Below are positions 35,495 through 43,924 of a DNA stretch of 64,000 bases, in pieces. The notes beneath the pieces are model-generated. The model saw only the letters and a program-made list of their open reading frames with translations, was not told where the DNA came from and ran no database searches. Source of the DNA: Micrococcales bacterium KH10 (lineage in GTDB: Bacteria; Actinomycetota; Actinomycetes; Actinomycetales; Cellulomonadaceae); NCBI GenBank assembly GCA_900188465.1, contig FZPE01000001.1, forward strand, positions 558,001-622,000, read 5' to 3'. Each line of letters starts with the position of its first letter. The first letter of the stretch is position 1. The position numbers were made by a program, and so were the translations under genes.

Positions 35495-36232
35495 TCACCG
35501 AATCCGTTGCCCACTGCCCGCGCCGCGCTTGTCGTAATGGGCCGTGAAGCGCGGGTCCGCCACGTAGTTGCACGCCATAAGCACTTGTTTGGAATGGCTG
35601 ACTGGAAAGAACGCGGAGTACATCTGACGATGGGCCTCTGCTAGTGCGTTGGCCTCGTCACTGCCAGGTTCGACGCCGCGCTGCATGGCTTCGGCCAGAG
35701 TTTGTTCGAGTTCATTGGTCTTCTCGCGCAGATCCTGCCAGTCGGCTTTACTCATGCCCGAAGTTGCCTGTTGACTCAACGTCCAGTCGTCAGTGTCTCC
35801 CCAGGTCTCTTCAGCTTCAGCCTGATGCGCCGGGAAATCTGCGTCGCCAAGGATTTCGGCGACTTCTTCAAGGTTTAGTGGTTTGTTGCTCATTGCACAC
35901 CCCAGTAGTTCATCGATAGCCCGCACCATTCGGTGCAGTTCGGTTTCTTTTTGCACGAGCAAGTCACGTTGGCGGCGCAGCCGAGTGATCGGGTCGTCAT
36001 CACTTTCAAGCAGTTCTGCAATCCCTTGCAGGCTCATCCCGGTGGCACGGTAAATCATGATCTGCTGCAGTCGGTTGATGTCAGCATCGGAATACAACCG
36101 ATAGTTCGACCAACTACGTCCCGCCGCTGCGATCAAACCGCGCTCCTCCCAATGGTGCAGAGTTCGCACTGACAGACCGAGCAGGTCGGAGACCTCCCCG
36201 ACCGCGCGCAGGCCACCCTCGTAACTCGTCAT
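35495..36232 (-). CDS. MerR family regulator with TipAS-type effector domain
   Basis: 245 residues from ATG 36232 (MTSYEGGLRAVGEV), preceded by AGGAAGG. The MerR winged helix is plain: VGEVSDLLGLSVRTLHHWEE and RGLIAAAGRSWSNYRLYSDADI, then the coiled-coil dimerisation helix ITRLRRQRDLLVQKETELHR. The C-terminal domain (about 120-245, QMYSAFFPVSHSKQVLMACNY, then DPRFTAHYDK) matches TipAS, the globin-like domain that binds thiopeptide antibiotics in TipAL. The targets are unknown; a GAP-family gene lies divergent-side upstream on the same strand. A multidrug-sensing role is inferred. Confidence 0.92.
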   Translation of the reverse strand: MTSYEGGLRAVGEVSDLLGLSVRTLHHWEERGLIAAAGRSWSNYRLYSDADINRLQQIMIYRATGMSLQGIAELLESDDDPITRLRRQRDLLVQKETELHRMVRAIDELLGCAMSNKPLNLEEVAEILGDADFPAHQAEAEETWGDTDDWTLSQQATSGMSKADWQDLREKTNELEQTLAEAMQRGVEPGSDEANALAEAHRQMYSAFFPVSHSKQVLMACNYVADPRFTAHYDKRGAGSGQRIR

Positions 36233-36324
36233 GTCACTACCTTCCTGCCTCACGCCGCGTTAGGGTCAACCTCGATTGTTCACCGCTCGTCGCGATCGGT
36301 GTTGGAGACGCAGAGGTAAGCCGG

Positions 36325-36991
36325 TCACTTGGTGGTGATGATGATCTCGTTCGGTAGTGCATCAAGGAAGAGAAGCGCTCCGGCGATGCCGACGATCCAA
36401 CTCAACGCGGTGCGTGAGCCCGTCTCGAGTTTGCGCTGCCAGTGTTCGAGCCGACCCTGCATACGTTCGCGCATGAGCGCCTGGGCCAGCAAGAGCACGA
36501 CGGCGGGCAGGATCATCACAAGCGCATAGGCACTAAGCAGCAGGAGCCACTCGGGTGGTTGCAGCCCGGCGGACGTCATGATCCCGATCGCGGCGAAATA
36601 GGGCACAGCCGTGTAGAACTCGAACAGCCAAGTACCGATCCCCAGCATGATCATCGCGCGAACGGTGGACTCCCGCGGCCGGGGCGAGACATGCTCTTCC
36701 TTCTTCTTCGCTGGGATAAACCAACTGCCCACGAACATGGCTGCGCCGATCCCGCCCTGTACCCACATTCGCACGGTCGGGTCGATTTCAGTAAGGACGG
36801 CACCCACGCCGAGCATGAGCACCACGCCGAGAACGAAGTAGGCGATGGCGAGGGTCGAGGTACACCCCGAGAAGTCGGACGAGCCGAGCGGGCCGTGCAA
36901 GCAAGAGATAGATTGTGACACCGATCATCGCCGGGCTGAGCATGTCAATCAAGGCGAGTCTGAGAACCGAGCCGACGGTCACTATCGACAT
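36325..36991 (-). pseudogene. GAP (Sap/sulfolipid-addressing-like) family membrane protein, frameshifted
   Basis: Two overlapping minus-strand frames together make one GAP-family protein. The first part starts at ATG 36991 (MSIVTVGSVLRLALIDMLSP), with GGAAGG upstream, and reads to ARLVRLLGVYL. The rest, one frame over, continues as TLAIAYFVLGVVLMLGVGAV and runs through five membrane helices to LFLDALPNEIIITTK. Dropping the G near 36856 joins them as GVYLTLAIAYFVLG. The span is 667 bases, one more than a multiple of three. Relatives are six-helix proteins that may export lipids or amino acids. It is either a real pseudogene or a one-base sequence error. Confidence 0.7.
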
Positions 36992-37162
36992 CAGTAGGAC
37001 ATCCTTCCAACGATCAAGGTATCGGGCACTGGCAGAGCGCGGGACATAACCCAAGCATGGTAGTGTCACCGCGGCCAGTTTTCGTAGGAGACGTGCAGCC
37101 CGCCTGTTAGACTCCTAGTGCTCATCTTGGGGCGACAGCGCATCAAATGAACGGAAACCGCG

Positions 37163-38128
37163 ATGAAAAAAATGCGTGCAACACAGTCCGGCTCTTCGCG
37201 GGTAGCAGCACTGAAACACCGCGGCAAGATGATTGCCGGTGGGTTGATCTCTTTCATATTCGTCGCGTCCTTCACAACGCCAGCATCCGCTTTCGCGACT
37301 GAGAACTCGTCCCAGAACACCCTGACGTCGACCCAGGCTCGAAAAGCAACCAAGTCACGCGTCACGGTGAAAAGCCTGCGGCGTGCGCGTGTTCCTGCAC
37401 TTTGCAATCACCCTGCGGGACGCCTGAAGAAGGGCGTTTGGACCAACCCGGAGCCATATTCAGGCGGCACCTACTTGCTGTCGGCGAAGTTCGGGAAGAT
37501 CCGCAAGGGGCACGGACGTGAAGCTGTGGCCGTTATTGGCTGCGATATGGGCGGCGTCGGATGGCCGGGCAACGTGGTCATGTACTCAGCGAAGACCAAG
37601 ATCATCGGAACGATCAAGCTTTTGGATGTGGTGCCGGGAAGTCGCACGTATGTCCACAGCGTCAAGATTCGCAAAGGCAAAGTGCTTGTTGATGTGTCCG
37701 GAGTGACCCAGGCTGGCGACGGGTCGCTGTGGGGAACCGCGGACACACGACTTGTATTGAAGTGGAACAAAACTAAGAAGAAGTTCGTGGTCGTGAAGAA
37801 GACCAAATTCACCGAGAAGAAAATCTTCCGCAAGGTCATTGCGCTGGCACGAAAGGGTAAGACGGGTGCGATCATGAAGCGCACGGGGATGTCCGCTTCG
37901 GACGCTGCCCAGGTTATTAACGTGACCAAGATGCTCAATAAGGGCAAGACCTATTCACGTAAGCGTCTGAATTGCACCAGCGGGGATATGGGTGAGCGTG
38001 TTTGCACATATAGCGGTGAAGCGGGCAAACCAGATGAGTTCTCGTCCTACCGCAGTGGAATAGCTGTGACTTTCGCCAAAAACGGCTGGCGAAAATATAC
38101 CGTAACTTATGTGACGCCCTTTGGGTGA
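37163..38128 (+). CDS. Secreted lysine-rich protein, unknown function
   Basis: 321 residues. A signal peptide is clear (KHRGKMIAGGLISFIFVASF, then TTPASAFA, cleavage near residue 46). The mature part is strongly basic, with RKATKSRVTVKSLRRARVPA and KWNKTKKKFVVVKKTKF. It has four cysteines that could form two disulphides (ALCNHPAG, VIGCDMGG, LNCTSGD, RVCTYSGE). The C-terminal third (IFRKVIALARKGKTGAIMKR, ending WRKYTVTYVTPFG) looks like a small alpha/beta domain with the C-terminal strand pattern of cystatin-like folds, not assigned. A second secreted basic gene follows on the same strand. Confidence 0.75.
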   Translation: MKKMRATQSGSSRVAALKHRGKMIAGGLISFIFVASFTTPASAFATENSSQNTLTSTQARKATKSRVTVKSLRRARVPALCNHPAGRLKKGVWTNPEPYSGGTYLLSAKFGKIRKGHGREAVAVIGCDMGGVGWPGNVVMYSAKTKIIGTIKLLDVVPGSRTYVHSVKIRKGKVLVDVSGVTQAGDGSLWGTADTRLVLKWNKTKKKFVVVKKTKFTEKKIFRKVIALARKGKTGAIMKRTGMSASDAAQVINVTKMLNKGKTYSRKRLNCTSGDMGERVCTYSGEAGKPDEFSSYRSGIAVTFAKNGWRKYTVTYVTPFG

Positions 38129-38157
38129 TGCTGCCAGGCAGAGTTTGGTCTGGTTGG

Positions 38158-38192
38158 GTTGATCAGGATGGAGCCGAGTTGATCAGGATGGA
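38158..38192 (+). repeat. 15-base direct repeat at a gene start
   Basis: GTTGATCAGGATGGA occurs at 38158-38172 and again at 38178-38192, five bases apart. The second copy contains the likely ATG and AGG of the following gene. Confidence 0.8.
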
Positions 38193-38742
38193 CGAGCACG
38201 CCATGCGCGAACGCACGAACACACACCACCGGATTTTGGGCACGCTAGCGAGCGTGTTGATCGGTGTGTTGATTGCCGGACTTGCCGCTCCGTCAGCAAG
38301 CGCGCTTGGATTCGCTGGGGTCGAAGTTGATTCTGCCGAGTTTCGGTCTTCGCAGACTCCTACGCTGGCTGCGAAAACTACTTCGAAGAAGCGCAAACAG
38401 ACGATCTACACGACTTTCTATTCGAACGGGCTCAGTTATGACCGGAAGGCTGGAATCTATTTTGGCGACTTTGTCGCTATCAGTGTGCGCGGTAAGAAAG
38501 TTGCCGTGGCGTCTGGTGGCTTGAATGCCGGTCTAGATATCTGCGCCGTAGGCAAACGTAGGTCTACCGCTAAGCGCACGGTCAAGATGCATGACCGATA
38601 CTCGGCCGATTCGTTCACATTGAAGATCCGCGGAACGAAGAAGAAACCTGCTTTGAAATTGGCCAAAGGGTGGAAGAAGATCGGCGCAAAGAAGGCCAAG
38701 GCTGCTTTCGGTAAGAAGACCGCATTCACGTGGTGTGGGTGA
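38188..38742 (+). CDS. Secreted lysine-rich protein, unknown function
   Basis: 184 residues from ATG 38188 (MDEHAMRERTNTHH) with a weak AGG two bases before; the frame is open from a GTG at 38125 that overlaps the end of the preceding gene, and ATG 38203 is another option. A signal peptide is clear (LGTLASVLIGVLIAGLAAPS, cleavage near ASA). The mature protein is basic, with TTSKKRKQTIYTTFYSNG, RGTKKKPALKLAKGWKKIGA, and two cysteines. No family recognised. It appears to be co-transcribed with the preceding basic secreted protein. A 15-base direct repeat lies at its start. Confidence 0.7.
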   Translation: MDEHAMRERTNTHHRILGTLASVLIGVLIAGLAAPSASALGFAGVEVDSAEFRSSQTPTLAAKTTSKKRKQTIYTTFYSNGLSYDRKAGIYFGDFVAISVRGKKVAVASGGLNAGLDICAVGKRRSTAKRTVKMHDRYSADSFTLKIRGTKKKPALKLAKGWKKIGAKKAKAAFGKKTAFTWCG

Positions 38743-38831
38743 CGGGCGCGAGTCATCAGCTCAATGTTCTAGCCAATCCTTACCCCACCCAATCTCAGGT
38801 GCAAAACCACATGAGGCACTGCGACATGTTC

Positions 38832-39758
38832 TCATCGGTGCTTCCGCTGACAACGCGGACAATAATGCGACGACCGGTTCGCGAACGCAGCCCGCGCGAT
38901 AGGCGTCTGACAGTTCAAGCATGGTCGGCCCACCCGCCCGTACACGGCTAGCGACCTTGAGAAGTACCCGGACTCTCCATTGACGTTGACATAGAGCGAG
39001 TCAAAACTCGTCCCGCCTTGTTCTAGGGCGTCGGCCATCACATCCTGGGCCGACTGCAACACTTCAAGCACCTTCGCCCGGCTCAGCGTATTCGCAGACC
39101 GTTCGCCATGTAGCCGCGCTCGCCACAGCGCCTCGTCGGCGTAGATGTTTCCCACCCCTGCGACCACTCGTTGATCCAGCAACACTCGTTTGATCGCTGA
39201 ACGTTTGGCACGGATATTCTGGACGGTCTGGTCGAGATCGAGAGCCGGGTCAAGCAGATCTCGCGCAATATGCGCTGCCCGATCCGGAACGAGTGCCGCA
39301 GCCGTGCCGACACCACCGGCCCGACCATCCTCGGTAGGTACAAGCGGCACCGCTGCGATATATCCGAACGTTCGCTGATCCACAAAATCAAGCAGAACGG
39401 GTTCATCTCGCTGCGAACCTGTCGTCAGCGCGAGGCGCACACGCGTATGGGCCGACGCCGAAGTGTCAATGTCGTTGATGCGCAATTGTCCACTCATGCC
39501 CAAATGGACGAGTACGGCGAAAGCAGGATCCTGTCCCCCGGTGGCAACGCCGCGATCCAGGACGAGCCACATGAACTTGCCACGTCGAGCGACCTCAGTG
39601 ATGGTCGTGTTCGTCACAAAGTCGGCCAGCTCCGATACGCCGCCTCTTTGATGACGAATGCTGTAGTCACGCAGCACCGCAACATCGGCAATCCGCCGTC
39701 CGAGGACATGAGCAGCCAGTCCGGCGCGAACGGTTTCGACTTCGGGAAGCTCTGGCAC
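38832..39758 (-). CDS. mutM: Formamidopyrimidine-DNA glycosylase (Fpg)
   Basis: 308 residues from GTG 39758, one base past the rnc stop. The product must begin PELPEVETVRAGL after Met removal, because Pro is the catalytic nucleophile; this fixes the start. MutM removes 8-oxoguanine and formamidopyrimidines and cuts the strand. Other landmarks are the catalytic Lys in RRGKFMWLVL, the helix-two-turn-helix VAGVGNIYADEALWRARLHG, and the C-terminal zinc finger CLNC...CPRC (RPCLNCQTPIARAAFANRSS then HYCPRCQRKHR). An insert rich in Gly/Thr lies around VPTEDGRAGGVGTAAALVPD. It is coupled with rnc. Confidence 0.97.
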   Translation of the reverse strand: MPELPEVETVRAGLAAHVLGRRIADVAVLRDYSIRHQRGGVSELADFVTNTTITEVARRGKFMWLVLDRGVATGGQDPAFAVLVHLGMSGQLRINDIDTSASAHTRVRLALTTGSQRDEPVLLDFVDQRTFGYIAAVPLVPTEDGRAGGVGTAAALVPDRAAHIARDLLDPALDLDQTVQNIRAKRSAIKRVLLDQRVVAGVGNIYADEALWRARLHGERSANTLSRAKVLEVLQSAQDVMADALEQGGTSFDSLYVNVNGESGYFSRSLAVYGRVGRPCLNCQTPIARAAFANRSSHYCPRCQRKHR

Positions 39759-39759
39759 G

Positions 39760-40578
39760 TCAGTTCTTAGGACGAGCTTTGTCAGAGTCGTGCTTCGTGG
39801 CACTACCCTTAACGTCACCGCTCTTCTTGCTGTCACTGGCTTTGCCATCGCGGTAACGCAGCAGCACTTGGTACGAAGACTCAGCTGCGGCCTGTTCAGC
39901 GTGCTTCTTGGCTGAGCCCGTTCCAGTGCCCATCACCTCGTCGTCGATGAGCACAGTCGCGGTGAACTTGCGGGCATGATCCGGGCCGACGCCTTCAACC
40001 TGGTATTCGGGTGCGGAGCGTCCGACCTGCGCGGCAAGTTCTTGCAACGACGTTTTCCAGTCCAAACCCGCACCGAGGTTTGCGGCGACCTCGATCAGCG
40101 GATCCACCAGGCGGTGGATGACCGTACGGGTGGCTTCGAGCCCGTGACACAGATATATCGCCCCAAGCAGCGCCTCAACCGTGTCAGAAAGGATGGAATC
40201 CTTATCGGCGCCACCAGAGGCCGATTCGCCTCGTCCCAACAGGATGTACTGGCCCAGGTCGATCTCGCGCGCCACAGACGCCAAAGCCCGCTGGGAGACC
40301 GTCGCAGCGCGCATGCGCGCCAGGTCGCCCTCGGGCAGATCCGGATAGCGCCGGTACAGCGCCTCGGTGACGGTCAGCCCCAACACCGTGTCGCCCAGGA
40401 ACTCGAGGCGTTCATTGGTGGGCAGCCCACCGGCCTCGTGCGCGAATGACCGGTGTGTCAGAGCAAGCACAACAAGCTCGGGGTCGATATCGATCCCGAG
40501 CTTGTTGGTCAGTCCGGCCGCAGTCGCACCAGATGCTGGCGCGGCTCCAGACTTTTTAGTCTTCTTTGTTGGTGTCAC
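39760..40578 (-). CDS. rnc: Ribonuclease III
   Basis: 272 residues from GTG. RNase III cuts double-stranded RNA in rRNA maturation. NERLEFLGDTVLGLTVTEAL is the signature with catalytic Glu and Asp, and LSDTVEALLGAIYLCHG supplies the second acidic pair. The C-terminal double-stranded RNA-binding domain runs about 180-245 (DWKTSLQELAAQVGRSAPEY ... GSAKKHAEQAAAESSYQVLL). Basic N- and C-terminal tails (TPTKKTKKSGA; KSGDVKGSATKHDSDKARPK) are extra. It lies between rpmF and mutM, the standard order. Confidence 0.97.
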   Translation of the reverse strand: MTPTKKTKKSGAAPASGATAAGLTNKLGIDIDPELVVLALTHRSFAHEAGGLPTNERLEFLGDTVLGLTVTEALYRRYPDLPEGDLARMRAATVSQRALASVAREIDLGQYILLGRGESASGGADKDSILSDTVEALLGAIYLCHGLEATRTVIHRLVDPLIEVAANLGAGLDWKTSLQELAAQVGRSAPEYQVEGVGPDHARKFTATVLIDDEVMGTGTGSAKKHAEQAAAESSYQVLLRYRDGKASDSKKSGDVKGSATKHDSDKARPKN

Positions 40579-40589
40579 ACCAAGAATGA

Positions 40590-40781
40590 TCAGGCGTGCT
40601 CGCTGCGGAGTGCCTCAGCATAGTTGCGACCGTTGTAGTTGCCGCAGGTGGGGCATGCAACGTGCGATTGCTTCGGTGACTTGCACTGCGGGCACGTCGC
40701 GAGGCTCACAGCGGTTGCCTTCCACTGCGAACGGCGCGCACGGGTGTTGCTGCGCGACATCTTGCGCTTTGGAACAGCCAC
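40590..40781 (-). CDS. rpmF: 50S ribosomal protein L32
   Basis: 63 residues: [20 protein letters not shown] is the conserved start. CPQC and CPTC (in [20 protein letters not shown]) form the zinc site, so this is the zinc-binding form. It lies two bases after the DUF177 gene and just before rnc. Confidence 0.98.
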   Translation of the reverse strand: MAVPKRKMSRSNTRARRSQWKATAVSLATCPQCKSPKQSHVACPTCGNYNGRNYAEALRSEHA

Positions 40782-40783
40782 AG

Positions 40784-41371
40784 TTAGCTCTCTTTCATAT
40801 CGTCGGATGCGTCAGCGTCGCTGATCGCGTCCTGCAGCGCGGCCCATCGCGGATCAATGGACTCATGCTGGTGGTCTGGGTCATCGGCCAGATGGATACC
40901 GCACTCGGAGCAGAGCCCCGGGCAGTCCGCCTGACACAACGGTTGAAATGGTAGTGCAGTAACCACAGAATCCCGAATTACGGGTTCGAGGTCGATGCGG
41001 TCGTGTTCGACGAGGAAGGTTTCGTCATCCTCGTCGGCACCAGCTTCGGCTGCCGCCACTGCTCGTTCTGGATAGGCGAATAACGCGGTGATGTCGACCA
41101 TTTGGTCTATCTCAACTGCATCAAGGCACCGCACGCATTCTCCGTGCGCCACCGAATTCGCTGTACCCGTGACGAGCACCCCTTCCAGCACCGACTCGAA
41201 ACGAAGATCCGTTTCGATGTGGCTACCTTCCGGAATGCTGATAACCGCAGTCCCCCACTGCTCTGCTGTGACGAAGGTGATGTGCTCTTCTTCCATCGTG
41301 CCGGGTCGACGAGACAGTTCGTGCACATTGTGGACGAACCCTGATCGAACCTCAGCCGAGATGGCGCACAC
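40784..41371 (-). CDS. DUF177 (YceD) family protein
   Basis: 195 residues from GTG 41371. DUF177 proteins precede rpmF nearly everywhere and are tied to 23S rRNA accumulation. Seen are [20 protein letters not shown], the C-x2-C-bearing [20 protein letters not shown], and the second pair [20 protein letters not shown]. The start is not settled: AAGGAG lies directly against the GTG and would be better spaced for the ATC at 41362; the frame is open to a GTG at 41413 without a ribosome site. It is in the operon with sepIVA-like gene, rpmF, rnc and mutM. Confidence 0.9.
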   Translation of the reverse strand: MCAISAEVRSGFVHNVHELSRRPGTMEEEHITFVTAEQWGTAVISIPEGSHIETDLRFESVLEGVLVTGTANSVAHGECVRCLDAVEIDQMVDITALFAYPERAVAAAEAGADEDDETFLVEHDRIDLEPVIRDSVVTALPFQPLCQADCPGLCSECGIHLADDPDHQHESIDPRWAALQDAISDADASDDMKES

Positions 41372-41459
41372 TCCTTCTACACATACAAAGTGGTGGGGTT
41401 GCCCTCGCAACACTCACAAGGGCCGACCAACAATCTTACGACATCATGACGCCTGAGCG

Positions 41460-42011
41460 CTACCTGCCCTCGTCTTCAGCGAGTAACGAGGCAAGTTTGG
41501 CTCGTCCTGACTGCACCTGGGACACCAATCGACCTAAGTCAATCTCGAAATCGGCCAACCGGCGGTCACAGTAGTCATTGGCTTCATGGCGCAACGACTG
41601 TGCTGTCTGCTCCGCCTCAGCAATGATTTCGGCAGCACGCTGCTCAGCCTGGCGGGTGATCTCATGACGAGCCACCAGCCCTTCAGCCTCCTGGTGCGCT
41701 TCAGCCAGTAGTCGCTGCGCCTGGTTGTGAGCCACATCAAGTGCCTCGTCTGCGTCTGAGAGCACCCGGTCGGCGTGGGTCAGCTGATCTGGCAAAGCCT
41801 CGTAAATGGCGTCGATCAACTCCAGCGCCTCGTTGCGATTGACCAGAACCGACGAAGACATCGGCATGGCACGTGACCGCTCGATCAGGTCCGTGAGCGT
41901 GTCGAGCAGGGCAGGCACACCCCGGCTCGCGTCGGCGTAATCGTCCGGTGGATTCTCCACAAACCCACGCCCGTTACCGTCATCACTGAGGTCATCAAAT
42001 GTTGAACTCAC
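41460..42011 (-). CDS. DivIVA-domain coiled-coil septation protein, SepIVA-like
   Basis: 183 residues. An acidic disordered start (DDLSDDGNGRGFVENPPDDY) leads to RAMPMSSSVLVNRNEALELI and DAIYEALPDQLTHADRVL, then a long coiled coil (AQRLLAEAHQEAEGLVARHE, EIIAEAEQTAQSLRHEANDY). This matches the actinobacterial protein between coaD and DUF177-rpmF-rnc; the mycobacterial member (Rv2927c, SepIVA) acts in septation and envelope growth. The annotation is often ATP synthase B-like, which reflects only the coiled coil. The function here is inferred by position and sequence pattern. Confidence 0.8.
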   Translation of the reverse strand: MSSTFDDLSDDGNGRGFVENPPDDYADASRGVPALLDTLTDLIERSRAMPMSSSVLVNRNEALELIDAIYEALPDQLTHADRVLSDADEALDVAHNQAQRLLAEAHQEAEGLVARHEITRQAEQRAAEIIAEAEQTAQSLRHEANDYCDRRLADFEIDLGRLVSQVQSGRAKLASLLAEDEGR

Positions 42012-42038
42012 TACGATCTACCTCTTTTCCACGGTTGT

Positions 42039-42512
42039 TTATGTCAGCGCGGCGCGCACGGCGGCCGCCACACTACCAGGAACGAGCGATTCAATCGGAC
42101 CGCCGTGACGGGCGATGTCCTTCACCAATGACGAGGCCACGTGCGTGACATGCTGCGAAGCAGGCAAGAACACGGTCTCAACCCCGGACAGATGCCGGTT
42201 CATCAACGCCATGGGCAATTCGTCGTCGAGATCGGAACCAGATCGCAATCCCTTCACGATCACCGAAGCACCCTGCTCCGCGCAGAAATCGACCAGAAGC
42301 CCCGGGACCTCAGCGACCGAAACGTTCGGCCACATTGCGGTGTGTTCTTGAAGCAGTTCCACACGCTGACCAACCGTCAGCAACGGTTGCTTCGCGACAT
42401 TTGCCGCCACCGCGATGACCACGGAACCGAACATGGCGCTGGCCCGTGAGATGACATCAAGATGCCCATTGGTGACGGGATCAAAGGATCCGGGGCATAC
42501 CGCAACACTCAT
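42039..42512 (-). CDS. coaD: Phosphopantetheine adenylyltransferase
   Basis: 157 residues from ATG 42512 (MSVAVCPGSFDPVTNGHLDV), with AGGA upstream; the frame is open 54 codons further but that part belongs to the divergent GNAT region. CoaD transfers AMP to phosphopantetheine, the fourth step of CoA synthesis. CPGSFDPVTNGHL holds the (H/T)xGH motif, VIVKGLRSGSDLDDELPMAL the substrate loop, and VASSLVKDIARHGG the ISSxxVR-type end. It heads the run toward the SepIVA-like gene and rpmF. Confidence 0.97.
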   Translation of the reverse strand: MSVAVCPGSFDPVTNGHLDVISRASAMFGSVVIAVAANVAKQPLLTVGQRVELLQEHTAMWPNVSVAEVPGLLVDFCAEQGASVIVKGLRSGSDLDDELPMALMNRHLSGVETVFLPASQHVTHVASSLVKDIARHGGPIESLVPGSVAAAVRAALT

Positions 42513-42545
42513 GCTTCCTAACGTAAACCAGAAACCTGACACACA

Positions 42546-43289
42546 ATGGAAGGCATGGCGAACGAGCAGACGATCATCCAACTGACCGACCCGGCACAGT
42601 GGCGTTCTGCCTACGACCATGTATTGACCGCGTGTTTCCCTCCGGTCGAGCTGGAATCGTACGAGATGCTGCATGAGTCACTGGCCACAGAGCGGTTGCG
42701 TGCCTTCGGGATCGTTGGCACCGATGGCGCGGTTGAATGCGTTGTCATGCTGGCCATCTATGGGCCGGTGAGCATGATCTTGTATCTGGCGATCGCCCCT
42801 GACCGACGCGGTGGCGGTCGCGGCGGCGCCCTGCTCGGGCACGCGATCGAATACGCGCGAGCCGCCGATGTCTCTTACGTGCTGGCAGAGATCGAACATC
42901 CCGCCTACCACCAGGCCCACCCAGAATTCGGTGACCCGGCAGCTCGCTTGAAGTTCTACGAACGCCACGGGCTGCGTATCCTCGATGTGCCCTACTTCAT
43001 GCCGGCATTGGGACCCGGCACCAAACGCGTGCCCGCACTGTTGTTGGGGGCATTGTGGACGAGCGCCGATGTGCATCGCGGCGACGCTGCTGTCGCGGCG
43101 GCCCCACTGCGCGAGTTTCTGACCCGGTATGTGGCGCACAGCGAGGGATCATTGGCCACCGATAACGCGATGACGCGCCTGCTGACCTCGGTTTCCGGCG
43201 ATGAGGTGCGGTTGTGGTCGGTGTCCGAGTTGGCGCAGGTACCTGCCGGGTTACTCGAGCCGGACGAGTTGTACGCCCCGCAGTCATAG
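42546..43289 (+). CDS. GNAT family N-acetyltransferase
   Basis: 247 residues. ILYLAIAPDRRGGGRGGALL is acetyl-CoA motif A (V/I-x-P-x2-R-G-x-G-x-G/A), and ARLKFYERHGLRILDVPYFM motif B. The C-terminal ~90 residues (REFLTRYVAHSEGSLATDNA and the end LEPDELYAPQS) are extra to the fold. The substrate is unknown. Start may be 42546 or an ATG three codons later. It is divergent from coaD (33 bases between the starts) and converges with rsmD. Confidence 0.85.
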   Translation: MEGMANEQTIIQLTDPAQWRSAYDHVLTACFPPVELESYEMLHESLATERLRAFGIVGTDGAVECVVMLAIYGPVSMILYLAIAPDRRGGGRGGALLGHAIEYARAADVSYVLAEIEHPAYHQAHPEFGDPAARLKFYERHGLRILDVPYFMPALGPGTKRVPALLLGALWTSADVHRGDAAVAAAPLREFLTRYVAHSEGSLATDNAMTRLLTSVSGDEVRLWSVSELAQVPAGLLEPDELYAPQS

Positions 43290-43298
43290 ACCTCGCCA

Positions 43299-43874
43299 CT
43301 AGGCGGCGGCTAGTTCCTGGTCGAAGTGTCGCTCGGCATAGTGCACCATTGTTGAGCCGTAGTCCTTCGACTCGATCAGTTCCCACGAATCGGGCCAGGT
43401 CGGTGTGGGGGCATGCCGGTCGCGTTCGACCACGATGACAGCTCCGGGCGCGGTGCGCGGCTCAAGTGCTGCCATCAGAGCATCGAGGGAGGCCGCGGTC
43501 AGTTCATAGGGCGGATCCAAGAAGATCAAGTCCCACGGACCTGCCCCCGTGGCAGTGACGAACTTCTCGGCTCGTGCCATAACAACCTGAATCTGGTCGG
43601 TCAGGCCCAATTCCGCGCCGTTGCTGCGCACGATCTGCGCAGCTTGTCTGGCCGATTCAACAAAGACAGCCCGAGTTGCGCCACGGCTGATTGCTTCAAA
43701 ACCTAGCGCGCCAGAGCCCGCGAACAGGTCAAGCACCACGGCGTCTTTCAGCGCGCCCCAATGTTCCAGTTTGGCGAAGACCGCCTCACGGATCCGGTCG
43801 GAGGTCGGCCTCGTCCCCTTGGGCGGTACTGCAATGGTGCGTCCACCCAATCGCCCGGCAATGATTCTGCTCAC
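43299..43874 (-). CDS. rsmD: 16S rRNA (guanine966-N2)-methyltransferase
   Basis: 191 residues. RsmD methylates G966 of 16S rRNA in assembled 30S subunits. MSRIIAGRLGGRTIAVPP and TRPTSDRIREAVFAKLEHWG are the typical start, VVLDLFAGSGALGFEAISRG is SAM motif I, and LIFLDPPYELT the catalytic motif IV (DPPY). It usually sits between recG and coaD, as here, though a divergent GNAT gene now separates it from coaD. Confidence 0.97.
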   Translation of the reverse strand: MSRIIAGRLGGRTIAVPPKGTRPTSDRIREAVFAKLEHWGALKDAVVLDLFAGSGALGFEAISRGATRAVFVESARQAAQIVRSNGAELGLTDQIQVVMARAEKFVTATGAGPWDLIFLDPPYELTAASLDALMAALEPRTAPGAVIVVERDRHAPTPTWPDSWELIESKDYGSTMVHYAERHFDQELAAA

Positions 43875-43924
43875 GCGCCCACCGTAACGGACTCGGCTGC
43901 CACATGCCTAGCCGACAGAGGTCA

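Noticed and set aside
41460-42011. ATP synthase subunit B
   Set aside because: There is no N-terminal membrane helix and no other ATP synthase gene nearby; the resemblance is only the coiled coil.
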